From positions 1 to 64,000 of the forward strand of contig CALYLX010000012.1 in NCBI GenBank assembly GCA_944990035.1: 64,000 bases of DNA, read 5' to 3'. The stretch is from Clitopilus passeckerianus. Taxonomy: Eukaryota > Basidiomycota > Agaricomycetes > Agaricales > Entolomataceae. The position numbers and the translations under genes were made by a program. Below are positions 36,380 to 48,163 of this stretch, piece by piece (within the stretch, counting starts at the first letter, position 1; the number at the start of each line of letters is the position of its first letter). The notes under the pieces were generated by a model. The model saw only the letters and a list, made by a program, of their open reading frames with translations, was not told where the DNA came from and made no database searches.

Positions 36380-37589
36380 TAGGGTTTAGTCTATTTTGGC
36401 CGACGTATCAGCTCTTTGTCTCCTATTTCTATTTTCGATGTTTGTTCGTACTAAACCTTTGTAATATTCCCTTGTATTAGTTCGTGGTGTTCATCTTGAA
36501 GTCGTCGGAATCTTTAAATTAATCTGCTTTCCTGGAAGAATCAAAGCACGCTATGGTATGAAGAGCACGAGGACAAAGGCAAAAATGGAAGATCGCAACT
36601 GTAATTCATTAGATCGATCTCAAGTGGTCATGGGTGTGGGTCGTGTTGAAATCCTGCCTTGTTATCTTATGCTGTGTGCAAAGCAGGCACAAGGCTCGTC
36701 GATCAAGTTCCTCGTCATACGGCTACATTTTGGATCCCTCGCAAGGAAATGAAGCATCAAATAGATGTCTCGGCACGAGTCTGCTGAGGTCTGCTGAGGT
36801 GCTGCGTGACATCGAAGATCGCAATGGTCCAGTACCTCGCCGACATTTGTATTGGATTGGATTATCATATCCTCGCTAATTGCACTGCCTTGAAGTGCTC
36901 AGTCACCGTTTTTCCTTGGATGACCGGGCAGGCGACACACCCCATAATCACCTTATCGCGAGTTGTGGCAGTCGCGACTCGGAGGCCAGAAGGCACGCTC
37001 AAATTGGTGGGGTAAAGCTATTGTCCTCCCGTGGAACCGCCACCTCCGCATGAATGGCATGATGTAACAGAACTGCACCTCGCTTGCTTCATTTTCATGT
37101 ATGATCTGGCAGAAATAATGGATCGGGACAGTGTTCCGAAGGCTATTTGCCATGGCGCACAAGAGGCGCCAGGCTTGCTCATGGGATGCTTATTCCTATC
37201 CCCATTCACGTCCAGGACACGACCCGTGATGGAAAGATGGGTTCAGATGAGAATCTGAAGGACATTGGCAGCTTACGCCTCTCCCTTTCGGCCCTAGCTA
37301 AGCTCGGCCGTCACATCAGAAAACTCAATTTGCTCTGACCTTGTGTGGCAGTCCTTGAAAGCCGCATTGCAACGTGATTACCTTGTTCAGCCGGCAACTT
37401 TCGAGAAGGGTGGATGTATTCAGTTTCTATATTGGTATCGGAACGAGATAGCATTGAAACCCCTTTAAATTTGATCAAGCTGCCAATTGGAGGAAAAGTG
37501 CCCACTACCTTCAACCCCAGGGCTAAGCACAATAGCCATTCACCTTGCATGAAGCCCATCGCCGGCGGATCGGACTCCATGAGCCAGGG
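36380..37589. other. Intergenic between STH1 and the SERF gene
   Basis: 3' region of STH1 (T-rich to about 36,520), then about 1 kb without a supported gene. A direct repeat of CTGCTGAGGT occurs twice in tandem at 36,780-36,800. Confidence 0.5.
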
Positions 37590-37970
37590 TTATTTGCCTC
37601 CACCCCCTGCAGCTGCAGCTCTTGCCTCCTCAGCTTTCTGGAATTGAGGTTAATGTTACTTCTCGGAAACTTCCCGAATTATTCGTGAATTACCTTCTGC
37701 TTAGCTCGCAGAATGTCAGCATCACTAAGATCGGGCTGATCAGAAATGCTCTGAAGAAAGGGAGCCGTCAAATAAAACTCACGCTTCTTTCCTTTTCGCA
37801 AGATTAGTTGCGCTTTCTTTTGGCTTTCCCTTTGCAGCGGCAGCCTTCTTTTGCGCCTTAGCGCGGTCCATCTCACGCTGATTACCCCCTGGAGGCGACG
37901 GCCGTGTTAGTTTTCAGGCCTGCCAGAATAAAAGCAGTTAGGATTATAGAAAGAGAGACTCACTGGTCAT
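37590..37970 (-). CDS. SERF/4F5-family small basic protein, 63 aa
   Basis: Four exons (37970-37964, 37888-37783, 37724-37694, 37637-37590) give exactly 64 codons. The product starts MTRGNQREMDRAKAQKKAAA, continues KGKPKESATNLAKRKEADAD, and ends in an Ala/Gly-rich tail finishing GGGGK. The MTRGNQR start and Lys/Ala-rich body match the 4F5 (SERF) family. These small, disordered, highly charged proteins in animals bind RNA and speed amyloid formation; the fungal role is little known. The first coding exon is 7 bases long, so the start codon is easily missed by gene finders. All introns are GT-AG. Confidence 0.88.
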
Positions 37971-39803
37971 CGTGTTCGTCTACAGGCGGTTTACAGTCAG
38001 TTCAACTCCTACGGCGAGGTATAAACGCTGTGGACGTGGTTGATGAGTGAGTTCAGGCGGAGTTTGGCGGGGTTTACATCCACGTGGCTGTACGCTTGGC
38101 ACTAAAAGCGAGATTGCCACATTGGGCGCTCTGCAATGCGTAGATCTCCACGTTTCAAGCTGCCCAGACGAACCTTTGTCGAGAAAGGGGTAGGTGTATT
38201 AGCTACTCGGGCATTCGGCAAGACCGCGAGAAGCAGTCGTACGCCTTCACATCGTTGATCGAAGGTGCGTTGTATATAAGTATTCTAAAAAGCACAATGA
38301 ATGCCACGCCACAAGCTGACAGGCCTGAAGTGGTGAACTCATTTTATACCGCCAGGCTGGAAATGACAAGCCGATTGCGTGTTTTCGGTTTTCGGTGTCT
38401 TGTTCCAGTGCATCATTCATCCGACAAGAGTGGACAGGTGACACATGGTGGCGGTGAGCGCACAGATACTCCGAAGTAAATTAGTGCATACGACATTTAG
38501 CGAATATAGCAATGGTGCAATCGCCGTCCAGGACTGATGGTAAAACTTCCGAGCAGACAGGAAGAGATACATTCCTGGACGTCTCGAACCCCGTATAGAC
38601 TATAAAGTTAAGGGTTACTGGAGGCCCCGTTTGTCGATGCTATGTTTAAGCTCCTCACCGCCGGCCCGAATAAATTGTGTGATTGAAGCGACGTTCAACT
38701 TCAAGTCAAAACCTGATCTACGCAGTTTCCATTATTACAGCGGTCCACGAGATATGCGCAGCTTGGCTCAACAGGTTATGATGGGGTCGATTGAATTCCT
38801 CGTCTGACATACGTGGATTCCGGATCTAAGTTAAGAGTCTGCTGCCGCCTGAAATTGAGGCGGCCATATGGTGGAAGTTAGGAGCATCAACGGAAGATCA
38901 GGAACCATATAGGAAAACAGGTTTTGGAGGATTGTGCAAGGAGAGGAGTGGGGTCCATTCAGGGTCAAGTCTTCTTTACCTCACCCTAGAAGCCACCACT
39001 TCCGTAAAGCATACATACATGCCTGATACGAACGCAGTTCAATTTACCGAATATCAGCCAAAGGCGGCGTCTCAACCAACTGAGGTACGGAGCCGACTAT
39101 ATAAAATTGGTGCTAAACTAGTTCGACCGATTGGGTTGAAATCATGATAAGATCAATGCAATTGAGGGGAGAGTGACGTGCCTGGGGTGGTGACACACAA
39201 CGAAGGCATTTGAATGTATAGCCGAGGTCTAGATTGGAGCGAACTGTGCTTCCCCAGAACCGAGGGAACGGACGGAAACGTCCCAAATGTTCCATCAATA
39301 TCCGAGATGGATCGGGCATTTTTACTTTTGTCATTTCGGCCTTCTGCTTAAAATGGTAATCTACACAGGGACAACGGTGTGTGATACGTATGCCCTTCGT
39401 AACACCCTTAGGACCCTTACATCTTCGATTAAGCATAGAATGAAATAACCAAGCGCAACTCGGTTACAGCCCTGCCCTGGAAGAAAAAACTTCCGATTGG
39501 GATCCGTAGGAAACGTCCTTTTACGGAGTGGCGTGGCGTATTTCTTATGAATTACATAATGCGAATAAAATTGGGAAAGAACCTGACAACGAATCTAGAT
39601 CAAATCAGGTAACCGATTGAGAGCGGAAACTATCTAACTCGGAATAAGGAAGGCACGCGGCCGTTTCGACACAAAAGTGACATTCCAATGACATCTTAAA
39701 CCTTCCCTGCAACGCGAGATTCGAATCTTGGAATCCCTGCCTGATCGCCCATGGATCGTGCGAGGAGCCGATTGTTGGGTCCTGATATCTTTTCCTGGTC
39801 CAT
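37971..39803. other. Intergenic upstream of CYC8
   Basis: About 1.8 kb without a supported gene. TATATAAG at about 38,272 precedes a 60-codon frame (38297-38479, +), but the spacing is poor and no family is recognised. Another TATATAAAA lies at about 39,098 with no frame after it. Confidence 0.45.
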
Positions 39804-39812
39804 TATATATAT
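39804..39812 (+). promoter_or_regulatory. TATA box of CYC8
   Basis: TATATATAT lies about 98 bases before the CYC8 ATG and is followed by a C/T-rich tract, the expected layout of a fungal core promoter. Confidence 0.6.
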
Positions 39813-39909
39813 CCCCACCCGATGATTCATGACAACTTTCCCTTCTCAACACTCAGTCCCCTCTTTCTTTTGACGACACGGGCACCGTCCTCGTCGTCGT
39901 CCAAGACCC

Positions 39910-42900
39910 ATGTCTCATCGTCATATCCCTCGTCCATCTGAGCGGGATCAGCGACCTCACGATCCTACTCCCATAATGTCTTCCCATCCACCACCACCTC
40001 CTGCTGCCCATATCAACGGCAGTGGTTCAACAGCACCACCAGTTGTTCCCAACGGTGCTGGACTCGTCTCACCCGCTGTCGCAACTACCTCTGTCCCCAA
40101 TGGGGCACCGTCCTCTTCAACGTCAATCATCAACAAGTTGAACGTCGCAAACGAGCAGACGTGGCTCTTGATAGGTAAGGGTCCTTCACACATTCGTAAC
40201 AAGCTGTGCGTGTTGATCAATTTTTACCAAGGTCGGGTTGCCGAGCAAATGGGTGATTTAGAACATGCCCTATCCGCATATGAAAACGCTCTCCGGCACA
40301 ACCCGGTATCTCTCTCTGGACTAACTCAAGTGGCGGGCATCGCTCGGATCAAAGAGAACTATCCAAAGGTATGTACCCTTGATGCCGAGCCAATTCTCTT
40401 ACCGCGGCTTTCTCGGACCGCCGTTGGATTTCAATCCTTTTTGTTTGCCTTCATTTGGTGGCTGTGTCAGATCCTAATCTCCTTGTTTAGGCTGTCGATT
40501 ATTTCCAGCGAGTCCTTCAACTGCAGGAGGATAATGGGGAAGTCTGGAGTGCTTTGGGTAAGTTTATATTCGGTTTATCGCCACATCGCCCCGTTGCTCA
40601 CGGCCCTTTCCAAAGGACACTGCTATTTGATGCAGGATGACCTGCAGAAAGCTTACTCGGCGTATCAACAGGCCTTGTACCTTCTGCCGAATCCCAAGGT
40701 AGGTAAAAAGTAATGATCGATCCATCATCGTTGCTCATCATTTCTTCTCACACAGGAGGATCCCAAGCTGTGGTACGGAATCGGGATCCTCTATGACCGA
40801 TATGGCTCCCTCGATCACGCAGAGGAAGCGTTTTCATCCGTCCTGCGGATGGAAGGCGGTAAGTTGATAATCCTCGCAGCAACCGAATCAGACGCTCATG
40901 CTTTTGCCGCTCAGCTGACCTTGATTTCGATAAGTCCAACGAAATCTTGTTCCGCTTGGGGATAATCTACAAGCAACAATGCAAATACGACGACTCTCTC
41001 CAATGCTTCGACCGAATTCTCCGAAATCCACCCAGCCCTCTCGCTCATGCTGACATCTGGTTCCAAATTGGACATGTCTTCGAGCAACAGAAAGATGTAT
41101 GTCTTCTTTTCTCACGACTTGGAGCCTCTTTTAACTTAGTCTCGGTATTAGTATGTCCGTGCGAAAGATGCATACGAACGCGTTGTAGCTGAGAACCCAG
41201 GTCACGCGAAAGTTCTCCAACAGCTCGGTTGGCTCTATCATCAAGATGGCTCTTCTTTCCAAAATCAGGATACCGCAATCCAATATTTGACCAAGAGTCT
41301 CGAAGCAGGTAGGATCGACTTCTCTTCTCGTACATCATGTGCTAACCGACCCACCATCATTTTAGATCCGTCGGATGCTCAAAGCTGGTACTTGCTTGGT
41401 CGGGCCTATATGGCAGGTCAGAAGTACAACAAGGCATATGAAGCATATCAACAGGCCGTCTATCGCGATGGACGTAACCCAACCTTCTGGTGCTCCATTG
41501 GTGTGCTGTACTTCCAGATCAACCAGTTCCGCGATGCTCTCGATGCTTACTCTCGCGCCATCCGTATCAACCCCTATATTTCTGAAGTCTGGTTCGACCT
41601 CGGGAGTCTCTATGAGAGCTGCAACAACCAGATCTCCGATGCCATCGATGCATATGCTCGTGCCGCTGAGTTGGACCCGAGCAATACTGCTATCACTCAG
41701 CGACTGCAGCTGTTGAGAACTGCTCAGGCTACCGGCAGTCAGCTCCCTAGTGCCCCTGGGCCACAAGATGTTCACCCAACAGCATATGCAAGTGCAGTCG
41801 TTCCTCCTCACGGTCTCTCGGGCCCTCCTCTCCTTTTGCAATCGTCTTCGAACCATCGACCGCCTTTCCGCACCGAATCACGCGCATCAGGACATAACGA
41901 GATTTCATTGCCCCTCCCACCCAAGTTAGTAATGGCCGCTCTTCCCTGGGCCCTTCCGTGGCGGCCCTCCTCCCCAGTCGTCATCGACGAATCAAGGCAT
42001 GCCCCAAATCACACCCCTCTAGCCCCAATGGAGGTTGATCGCCCTCATGGTCGCGATTACCCACCACCACCTCCTCGTGATTCACGTGGCGGTCCAGTTG
42101 GTCACCAGAGCCTCCTTCAACATCCAGTGCCTCAGCAGCAACCTCGCGTCGAGGAACTCAGGACTGAGCCGCCTCTCGGCCATCGTGCGCATGATGCATA
42201 CTTTGCTCGTGCTGGCAGGCCTGCCTCGAGGTCGCCTTCACCTCTTGGTCATGGTCCAGGACATGTTCGATCTCCTTCAGGGGCCGCCGCTCCACCGCCA
42301 CCGTTCTATCCCTCCTCCAGGCAGCCTGTTGGACCTGCTCAGCCTAGCTCGGTCCCGTCGCAGAGATCACCGAGAATGTATCCTCCTAGCAGGCACGATC
42401 CCGGTAGACCCGTTGATAGCGAGCCTTCTTGGGATAGACGGCCTCCTACGACTGATCATAGAGACTCTTGGGAGAAGGAGAACGAGAGACGTGGAAGGCA
42501 TCCCGGGGATTATCCTCCCCGCCTCAGCCTGCTCATTATGTGACAAGGTCGCCGGCCGCATCTCATGCCCGACCTCACTCGCCTGAGCCTTCGCCACGCA
42601 ATCCACCCAATCGTTACTGGGAGTCGAAGCCTCCTGTGCCCCCCATGCCTCACCCTTCTTCTCACGGCAGGCCTAGTCCCCCTCCTCCTGACGCTGGTGC
42701 TCGTCGATACGACCCGCGTATGGACGCTCGTGATCAAAGGGATTACGAGATGGCTGGATCGCCTGAAGCTCGTCACACCAACCGTCCTGGCCCTCCTCCC
42801 ATGCCCGTGATGGGTCCTGGTTCTCGAGGCTCTGAGAGTCCTCGCTCCAATGGCGATAAGGAGCGTCGTCGTCGCAGTGGAAAGGATTTCGATCAGCCTC

Positions 42901-43916
42901 CCATCTCGACGCTTCCCATCCAGCAAGAGATGCCTGCCCAAAAGAAGGAGAAGAAAAGGAGGGCACCCAAGCGCAAGGACGACAGGACTGGCTCAGAGAC
43001 ACCAAAGTCTTTCATTGCTCCCGAGCGAGTTGGATCGGCTCAAATCAATCAGTACAAGCTACCTGGTCCTTACCACAAGGGGCCCGGATCTCCTGAGGTC
43101 AGCTCCAACAGCTCGTCGAGGTCTGTTCAGCCCTCGCCCACGAGCGCCTCTGCTCGCCCTCCCAACCGTGCAACCGACGACGATTACGATGAGGGAGGTG
43201 TCACCGATGCATTGATGAGCTTGTCTAGCTATCGAGGTGCTCCTTCCGGACCTGGTGGCCCACCACCCGAACACTCACCTACTGTCTCTACAGGCAGCCG
43301 ACACAGTGACCCCTCTCCTCGCCCACCAGTCTCCCACCGTAACTCGATCTCGTCTACCAAGTCTCACATGTCACCACCCGCTCAAACGGCTTCTCTAAAG
43401 CGGCCTCTGAGCCCCGGTTCAGACGAGTCCGACAACAAGCGGTCGAGGGTTGATGTGGTCAAGCGCCATGGTTCTTCGCCTACAGCCGGTGGCCGAACGA
43501 CTCCACTCCCATCCACTCGACCTTCGCCGATTCCGTTCAGGACACAACCCGTCCCTGCACATTCTCCGGAGCAACGTCAGATCCACGAGTCCACCTACAC
43601 CTCGAGCCCACCCCCACTCTCTCACCCGGCGCTGCCACCTCACCCTCGTCCTGTGGGTAACGGGCATTCTTCGTCTTCGTCGTCGGTTCATACAAATGGG
43701 AACTCGAATGGTCCTATCGCACTTCCTCCCATCGCCACTCTGTCCCCGACGTCGTCGAACCCGTCCCCGAGCGAACGTGAGAGGGATGACCGTATGCAAG
43801 TTGATGGACCGCGGGGCTCGCCTAAGGCTAACAGGGCATCTGAGCCGACTGCGTCTCGATCACCTCCATCCAAGCAACCGTCACCTCGCTCTGAGGCCGC
43901 CGCCGCATCGTCATGA
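39910..43916 (+). CDS. CYC8: General transcriptional co-repressor CYC8/SSN6 (TPR protein)
   Basis: Cyc8 with Tup1 is recruited by DNA-binding repressors and organises repressive chromatin. The start MSHRHIPRPSERDQRPHDP is followed by a Pro-rich stretch and then about ten tetratricopeptide repeats across roughly eight exons: EQMGDLEHALSAYENALRHN, YLMQDDLQKAYSAYQQALYL, KLWYGIGILYDRYGSLDHAE, GRAYMAGQKYNKAYEAYQQA, VLYFQINQFRDALDAYSRAI and others. The C-terminal half is a Pro/Ser/His-rich disordered tail to 43916. In this tail the frame is offset at about 41,920, 41,950, 42,018 and 42,517. The first three one-base losses together restore the frame, and the peptide between them is recovered only by changing frame twice (SNGRSSLGP, then FRGGPPPQ...NQGMPQITPL). 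The fourth must be corrected to reach the long downstream frame. Assembly errors are the simplest explanation for an essential-type gene. Confidence 0.9.
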
Positions 43917-44641
43917 AGAATGGTATCCAATCTCTCAGATTTTCTTCGATCATTGCCTTCAATTCCTTCTCTATGCTTGTTATGCCTTATGACGACTGGT
44001 ATGAATCCGTATGACCTACTATATCAGTATTTGCTTTCTTCGTTCGACTTGCATAAATATTTCACGAGACCCATAACAAAGAATTATCAAAATGTTGCTA
44101 TTATTCTCCCATAGAAGCACTTCTGCAAAACATACATGTGTATATACTTGACCAAATCATTGACATCTTGTTTCTATTTACCTCGACCTTGAGTGATAAT
44201 TGTCCCTCCGGGTTTCTTCTGCTTTCCCTTGGAATGATTACAATGCCTTAGCGAGATCCAGTGATCAATCTAAAGATCTGCAACTGAGCAGTGAAATGAT
44301 GTCACTCGTGCGTCGACATATAAAGAACCAGTTGGGTGCCATCGTCGCGCTGTGATAAAGGGGCGCAGCCAGGCTTCTTCCAGAACGACATGGGACTGTA
44401 GAACGTCTGATAGCACTCAGGATCTTGACCCCTAGATTGTGAGCTTGTGCCTCGGCGTCCACACTGAGCATTCAACCTGGTTTATGGCGTCGCTTGAAAG
44501 GTTAACATACATCAACGTGTGATATGATCTTTCTCCATTCTCTTTGGCCTGTGGGATATGATAGGAGATGGCAGTGTACTGCCATTGATAATGGAAATGT
44601 TCCCTTCGCGTGATGAGGACATGATCATCATGGAGTCCCCT

Positions 44642-44669
44642 GTATGGTCGCCGACTGGGACAATGGTCT
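44642..44669 (-). repeat. Left copy of a 28-base inverted repeat
   Basis: Its reverse complement is identical over 28 bases to 50989-51016. Similarity continues more weakly for about 150-200 bases towards the kinase side, including a shared TGGTGGGAATT block (left about 44,832-44,845 region, right about 50,875). Confidence 0.9.
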
Positions 44670-44805
44670 AAATTGATGTCGGTAGTTTGTGCCGAGGATT
44701 GCCGAACTGATGGGGTCCTTGCATGGTGTGACGGCCAATGTGTTACGTTCAACGACGACATCGTTTGACGTTGAAAATTGCTCTCAAGCGATAAGAAAAT
44801 TCCCA

Positions 44806-44848
44806 CCAGCCAATTATTGGGAACTATTCCCGAAGTTGAGCTGGTGGG
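44806..44848. repeat. Perfect 13-base inverted repeat (stem-loop)
   Basis: AATTCCCACCAGC is followed by a spacer of about 29 bases and its exact reverse complement GCTGGTGGGAATT. The spacer itself contains a smaller TTGGGAA/TTCCC inverted pair, giving a nested hairpin. Confidence 0.75.
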
Positions 44849-45413
44849 AATTGCCTTAATGACCCTGAGAGTTGGCACTGGTACCATGAATATTGGAGGC
44901 ATAAGTTTGTATCTATGTAAATACAGGGGATTTCAGCAAACACGTACATTATGGCCGTACAATGAGATATCCTTTGGGTAACTTGGGGCAGAACAGGGAA
45001 TGACAAGCCCCCTCCGCGTTGCTTGAGCTACAGACGCAACGGGGTTTGACCGTGAGAATATATCCCATATAAGGCAAACCCGTTTGCCAAACCAATGAAC
45101 TTGGCACAGCTGGTCAGGCTCATTCGAACTTCACGACGCGACGATGTCCACGCACAAGCTCTGCACGGTCATCAGTTCTCAACAAGAACATTAATACATC
45201 TATTTTCTTCTAGTTTATTATCTATCGAAGCATCTGGGTCAGATATGCCATCGCGTGTTGAATTCATCAAGGATCCTCAGAACTACCTAAGTCACCTCAA
45301 GACAGGCTACTCACCCAACTGTACGAAGAGGACAATGGTCTGGCACTTTCCGACGCACCACAGACCGGTTACCATGAAGTTTTACCCTCTGGCCCTCAGT
45401 TGCAACGGACAGA

Positions 45414-48101
45414 ATGACTGTTTGTAAAGGCTGCAGCTTTGACTTTGACCGCCTTGGGCCCCAGCACGCGCAATGTCTAAAATGTCAAGCACTTGTTGGG
45501 CTCTCGGAGACAGAGAAAGAGGCTATTAAGGTTAGTGTGCTTGTTCTGTGAGGAAATTGCACTAAATGTCTGTTGCTAGGCGCAAAACCACTGCAAGGCA
45601 TGTTCCCTTATATACCCCAATCTCATGTCTGCGGTCTGCAATGGGTGCTGTCAAATCTATGGTACGTGATAGTTCTTCCCAACAGTTTTCAACCTAACAG
45701 TACACTTGTAGCGGCAGCAGGAAAGATCCCTCCCTCTCTAAGGCTGGTACCCGAAGCGGTTGAGCAGTTGACTCATCTGCTTCGAGCCACTAGGGAGCTT
45801 CCTTCAGCCACTCAACTCAATGATTGTGTCTCTACTCATCAAAGCACCGCCTCTGAAACTCGACTCGTTGGTGGAGGGAAGCGCATCAACAGTGATACAC
45901 CCACCACCACCCATCGCTTTGGCAAACCGGTCACGGCGCCATCTGCCACCCAGCAGATCTTGAACGAGAAACAAGCCTCTCGTGAAAAGGGCCCCAAGAT
46001 TGTCGTCAATAGTGCACTATGGGTGATGAAAGCAGAAAAGGGTATTAATGTAATGTCTCGAGTTCGTACATGTTCTCCCGCTTGGGAAATCCAAACTAAC
46101 TACATGTTCGCAGATTATGCAAACACAATCGAGAGCAACATTTTCAGATGACACGGCCACTTACGCAGCCGTTGGGCAGATGATCGAAGCTGTCAAAACA
46201 TTTCATGAGCGAGATTTCCCGGATGCCGCCAGTATCAATAGGTGAGTAGGACTCATACTATATGACTGTCCCTACTAGTCATGCCAATTAGCTAATGATG
46301 AACGGTCCAACAGGCAAATGCTAACTTACTATGCTCCAAAGGACGGCAAGGAAACCAAGAAACCAGACACAGACGCCATGCGACTCAAGAACCAGCTCAT
46401 CACGGAAGGAACCATCCGCGAACTTTTCGAAGAGTACTGCACCCTTGACTATGTATCCAAGACCGGGCGAGAGCGTCGTACTCTTGAACTGAGACTTGTT
46501 TGTGATGAAGAACAACTGGTACGCAGCACCTTGTTCTTATGCAGCCAATGTGATGTTTACAAACTCATTGCTTGCAGTACTACGGAGGCTCAGGACATCC
46601 TGCCTTGGATATGCACTCTACGGTCAAACCTCGTGACAGCCGGGTCCAAAGCACTGGCGCAAGCTCGGAACCCAGCTCTGGTTCTCTTGGTACCAAGCGA
46701 AAGGCCTCACAGTTGACTACCCCACAGACTTCAACCCGCCCTTCCGCACTGGTATCACATCAACGACGTTCGAGCGCCTGGCCACCCCGGCCCAAACAGT
46801 ACTCCCGTGACGCCCCAATGCTCAAGGCTGTGTTCACCCGCACCACTGCAATCATGGACGGTGTCGAAGTTGTTTTCACCCCTTCCACTAAGCTGGAGAC
46901 CATTGACATTTCCAACGACTGGCTACTGGGACAAAAGCTTGCGCATGAGAAGAAGGAGTACCATACTACTGGGTTTATCGGCGAAGGCTCTGTAAAGATT
47001 GCCGTCTATGTACGTCAAACCAACCAATCACTTCTTGTCCATACTGACATTTTCAAATCCAGGCGCGCTTCAACGGAGAGGAATATGCACTTACACAAGC
47101 AAGTGATGACCTCATCGATGAATTAGAGAATCTCAAGCGCCTCAAAGCAGAATACGGGAATTTGGTTCAAGGCGAGGCTTTTCGGGACTCGTTTGTAGAG
47201 TATGCCAAGGAAGTAGGGGTACCGATGCCACGTAAGAGCACAGATCCCCTCTTACTTCCGTTACTGATATAACACATTAGAATTCCGATTCAACCTGGAG
47301 GGTGCCATCTTGGGATCATTCGCAGATAGCACACCACCGTGCGGCCTTACCTTCAAGGACTTCATTGCTACTCGGCTTCTTCCCTGCAGCCCAATTGACA
47401 AGCCTATCGAGAAATTCACGGGAAATGAGGATGCGGGGCCGCCACCAGCAGACGGTGACACCATGACGACAGCAATTCACGCCTTCATGCACTATGTCAT
47501 CAGGATGTCCCGAGGTAACTATGTTCTCTGTGATCTTCAAGGTGAGAGTATATTCATCACCATTGGCGATAAATCTCATTCTTTCGTAGGTATGCGGGAC
47601 AAGAATGGTATCTTGCACCTTCTCGACCCTCAGCATCACTCGTACGTGCGACAAACATTGGTCAACGTCAACTCACCCCCTTGACAGGTCCGGTGGGAGG
47701 AAGGCCGATCAAATCTACTGGAACCAAGGTACAAAGGCAATCGACCGCTGCCTTGCTCATCATCTCAAGGATTGTTCACGCAATCGCATCTGCAATGCTC
47801 TTGGTCTCGAGACCCTGATTGTAGACGGCAATGGTGATGACTCAGATGCGTACAGGGCCCCTTCCTTGTCTCCGGTTCGACCTGCACGCAAGAAATCTAA
47901 ACCCTCGCTCAAGCCGGCTGCCTCCAAGCCAATCTCTGTTGGGTCCTCTGAGGATGACGAGCAGCCTGCCAACTTATCCCGTGGCCCTTTAAGAGTTGGT
48001 GCGTGAATTCTTCACTGGCACTACGCCAACAGCTCAACTGATGATCCTTTCTAGGATGGCCGTCAAAGGCATCAGCGCCAGCCCGGAAGAACAAAGCTTG
48101 A
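45414..48101 (+). CDS. Alpha-type protein kinase with N-terminal cysteine-rich region
   Basis: From ATG 45414 the product reads MTVCKGCSFDFDRLGPQHAQ, then CLKC, HCKAC and CNGC: four CxxC-type pairs suggesting zinc binding in the first 75 residues. A Ser/Thr/Pro linker follows. The C-terminal alpha-kinase domain has GFIGEGSVKIAVYARF (nucleotide loop), YVLCDLQGMR, LHLLDPQHHS and AHHLKDCSRNRICNALGL, the last matching the His/Cys zinc module that ends alpha-kinase domains. A short basic tail closes the protein (stop 48099-48101). Alpha-kinases phosphorylate Ser/Thr, often in helices; Agaricomycetes carry many copies of unknown role. Upstream of the ATG, another frame is coding-like (about 45,298-45,411: LLTQLYEEDNGLALSDAPQT...) and joins one base out of frame, so the true start may lie further upstream. 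Confidence 0.85.
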
Positions 48102-48163
48102 ATAGTTAAGACTATGATAGCGTAGATGTGTAATAGTATTATAGCAACATATCTATTGATTTT

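Larger units (their letters stand above)
43917..45245. other. Intergenic region with inverted repeat elements
   Basis: 3' region of CYC8, then about 1.2 kb without a clear gene. It contains the left copy of the 28-base inverted repeat (44642-44669), a 13-base perfect stem at about 44,806-44,848, and a 156-codon minus-strand frame (44432-44902) of uncertain meaning. TATAAGG near 45,069 could serve the alpha-kinase gene. Confidence 0.5.

Noticed and set aside
38255..38479. Short plus-strand frame behind a TATATAAG element
   Set aside because: The TATA element is too close to the ATG, the product is not recognised, and there is no intron or conservation evidence.
38575..38600. Possible tRNA B-box (GGGTTCGAGAC on the minus strand)
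   Set aside because: The T-stem does not pair and no A-box or acceptor stem could be found.
44432..44902. 156-codon minus-strand frame over the left inverted repeat
   Set aside because: Could be coding, but the repeat reads sensibly in more than one frame and no start, splice or family evidence decides it.
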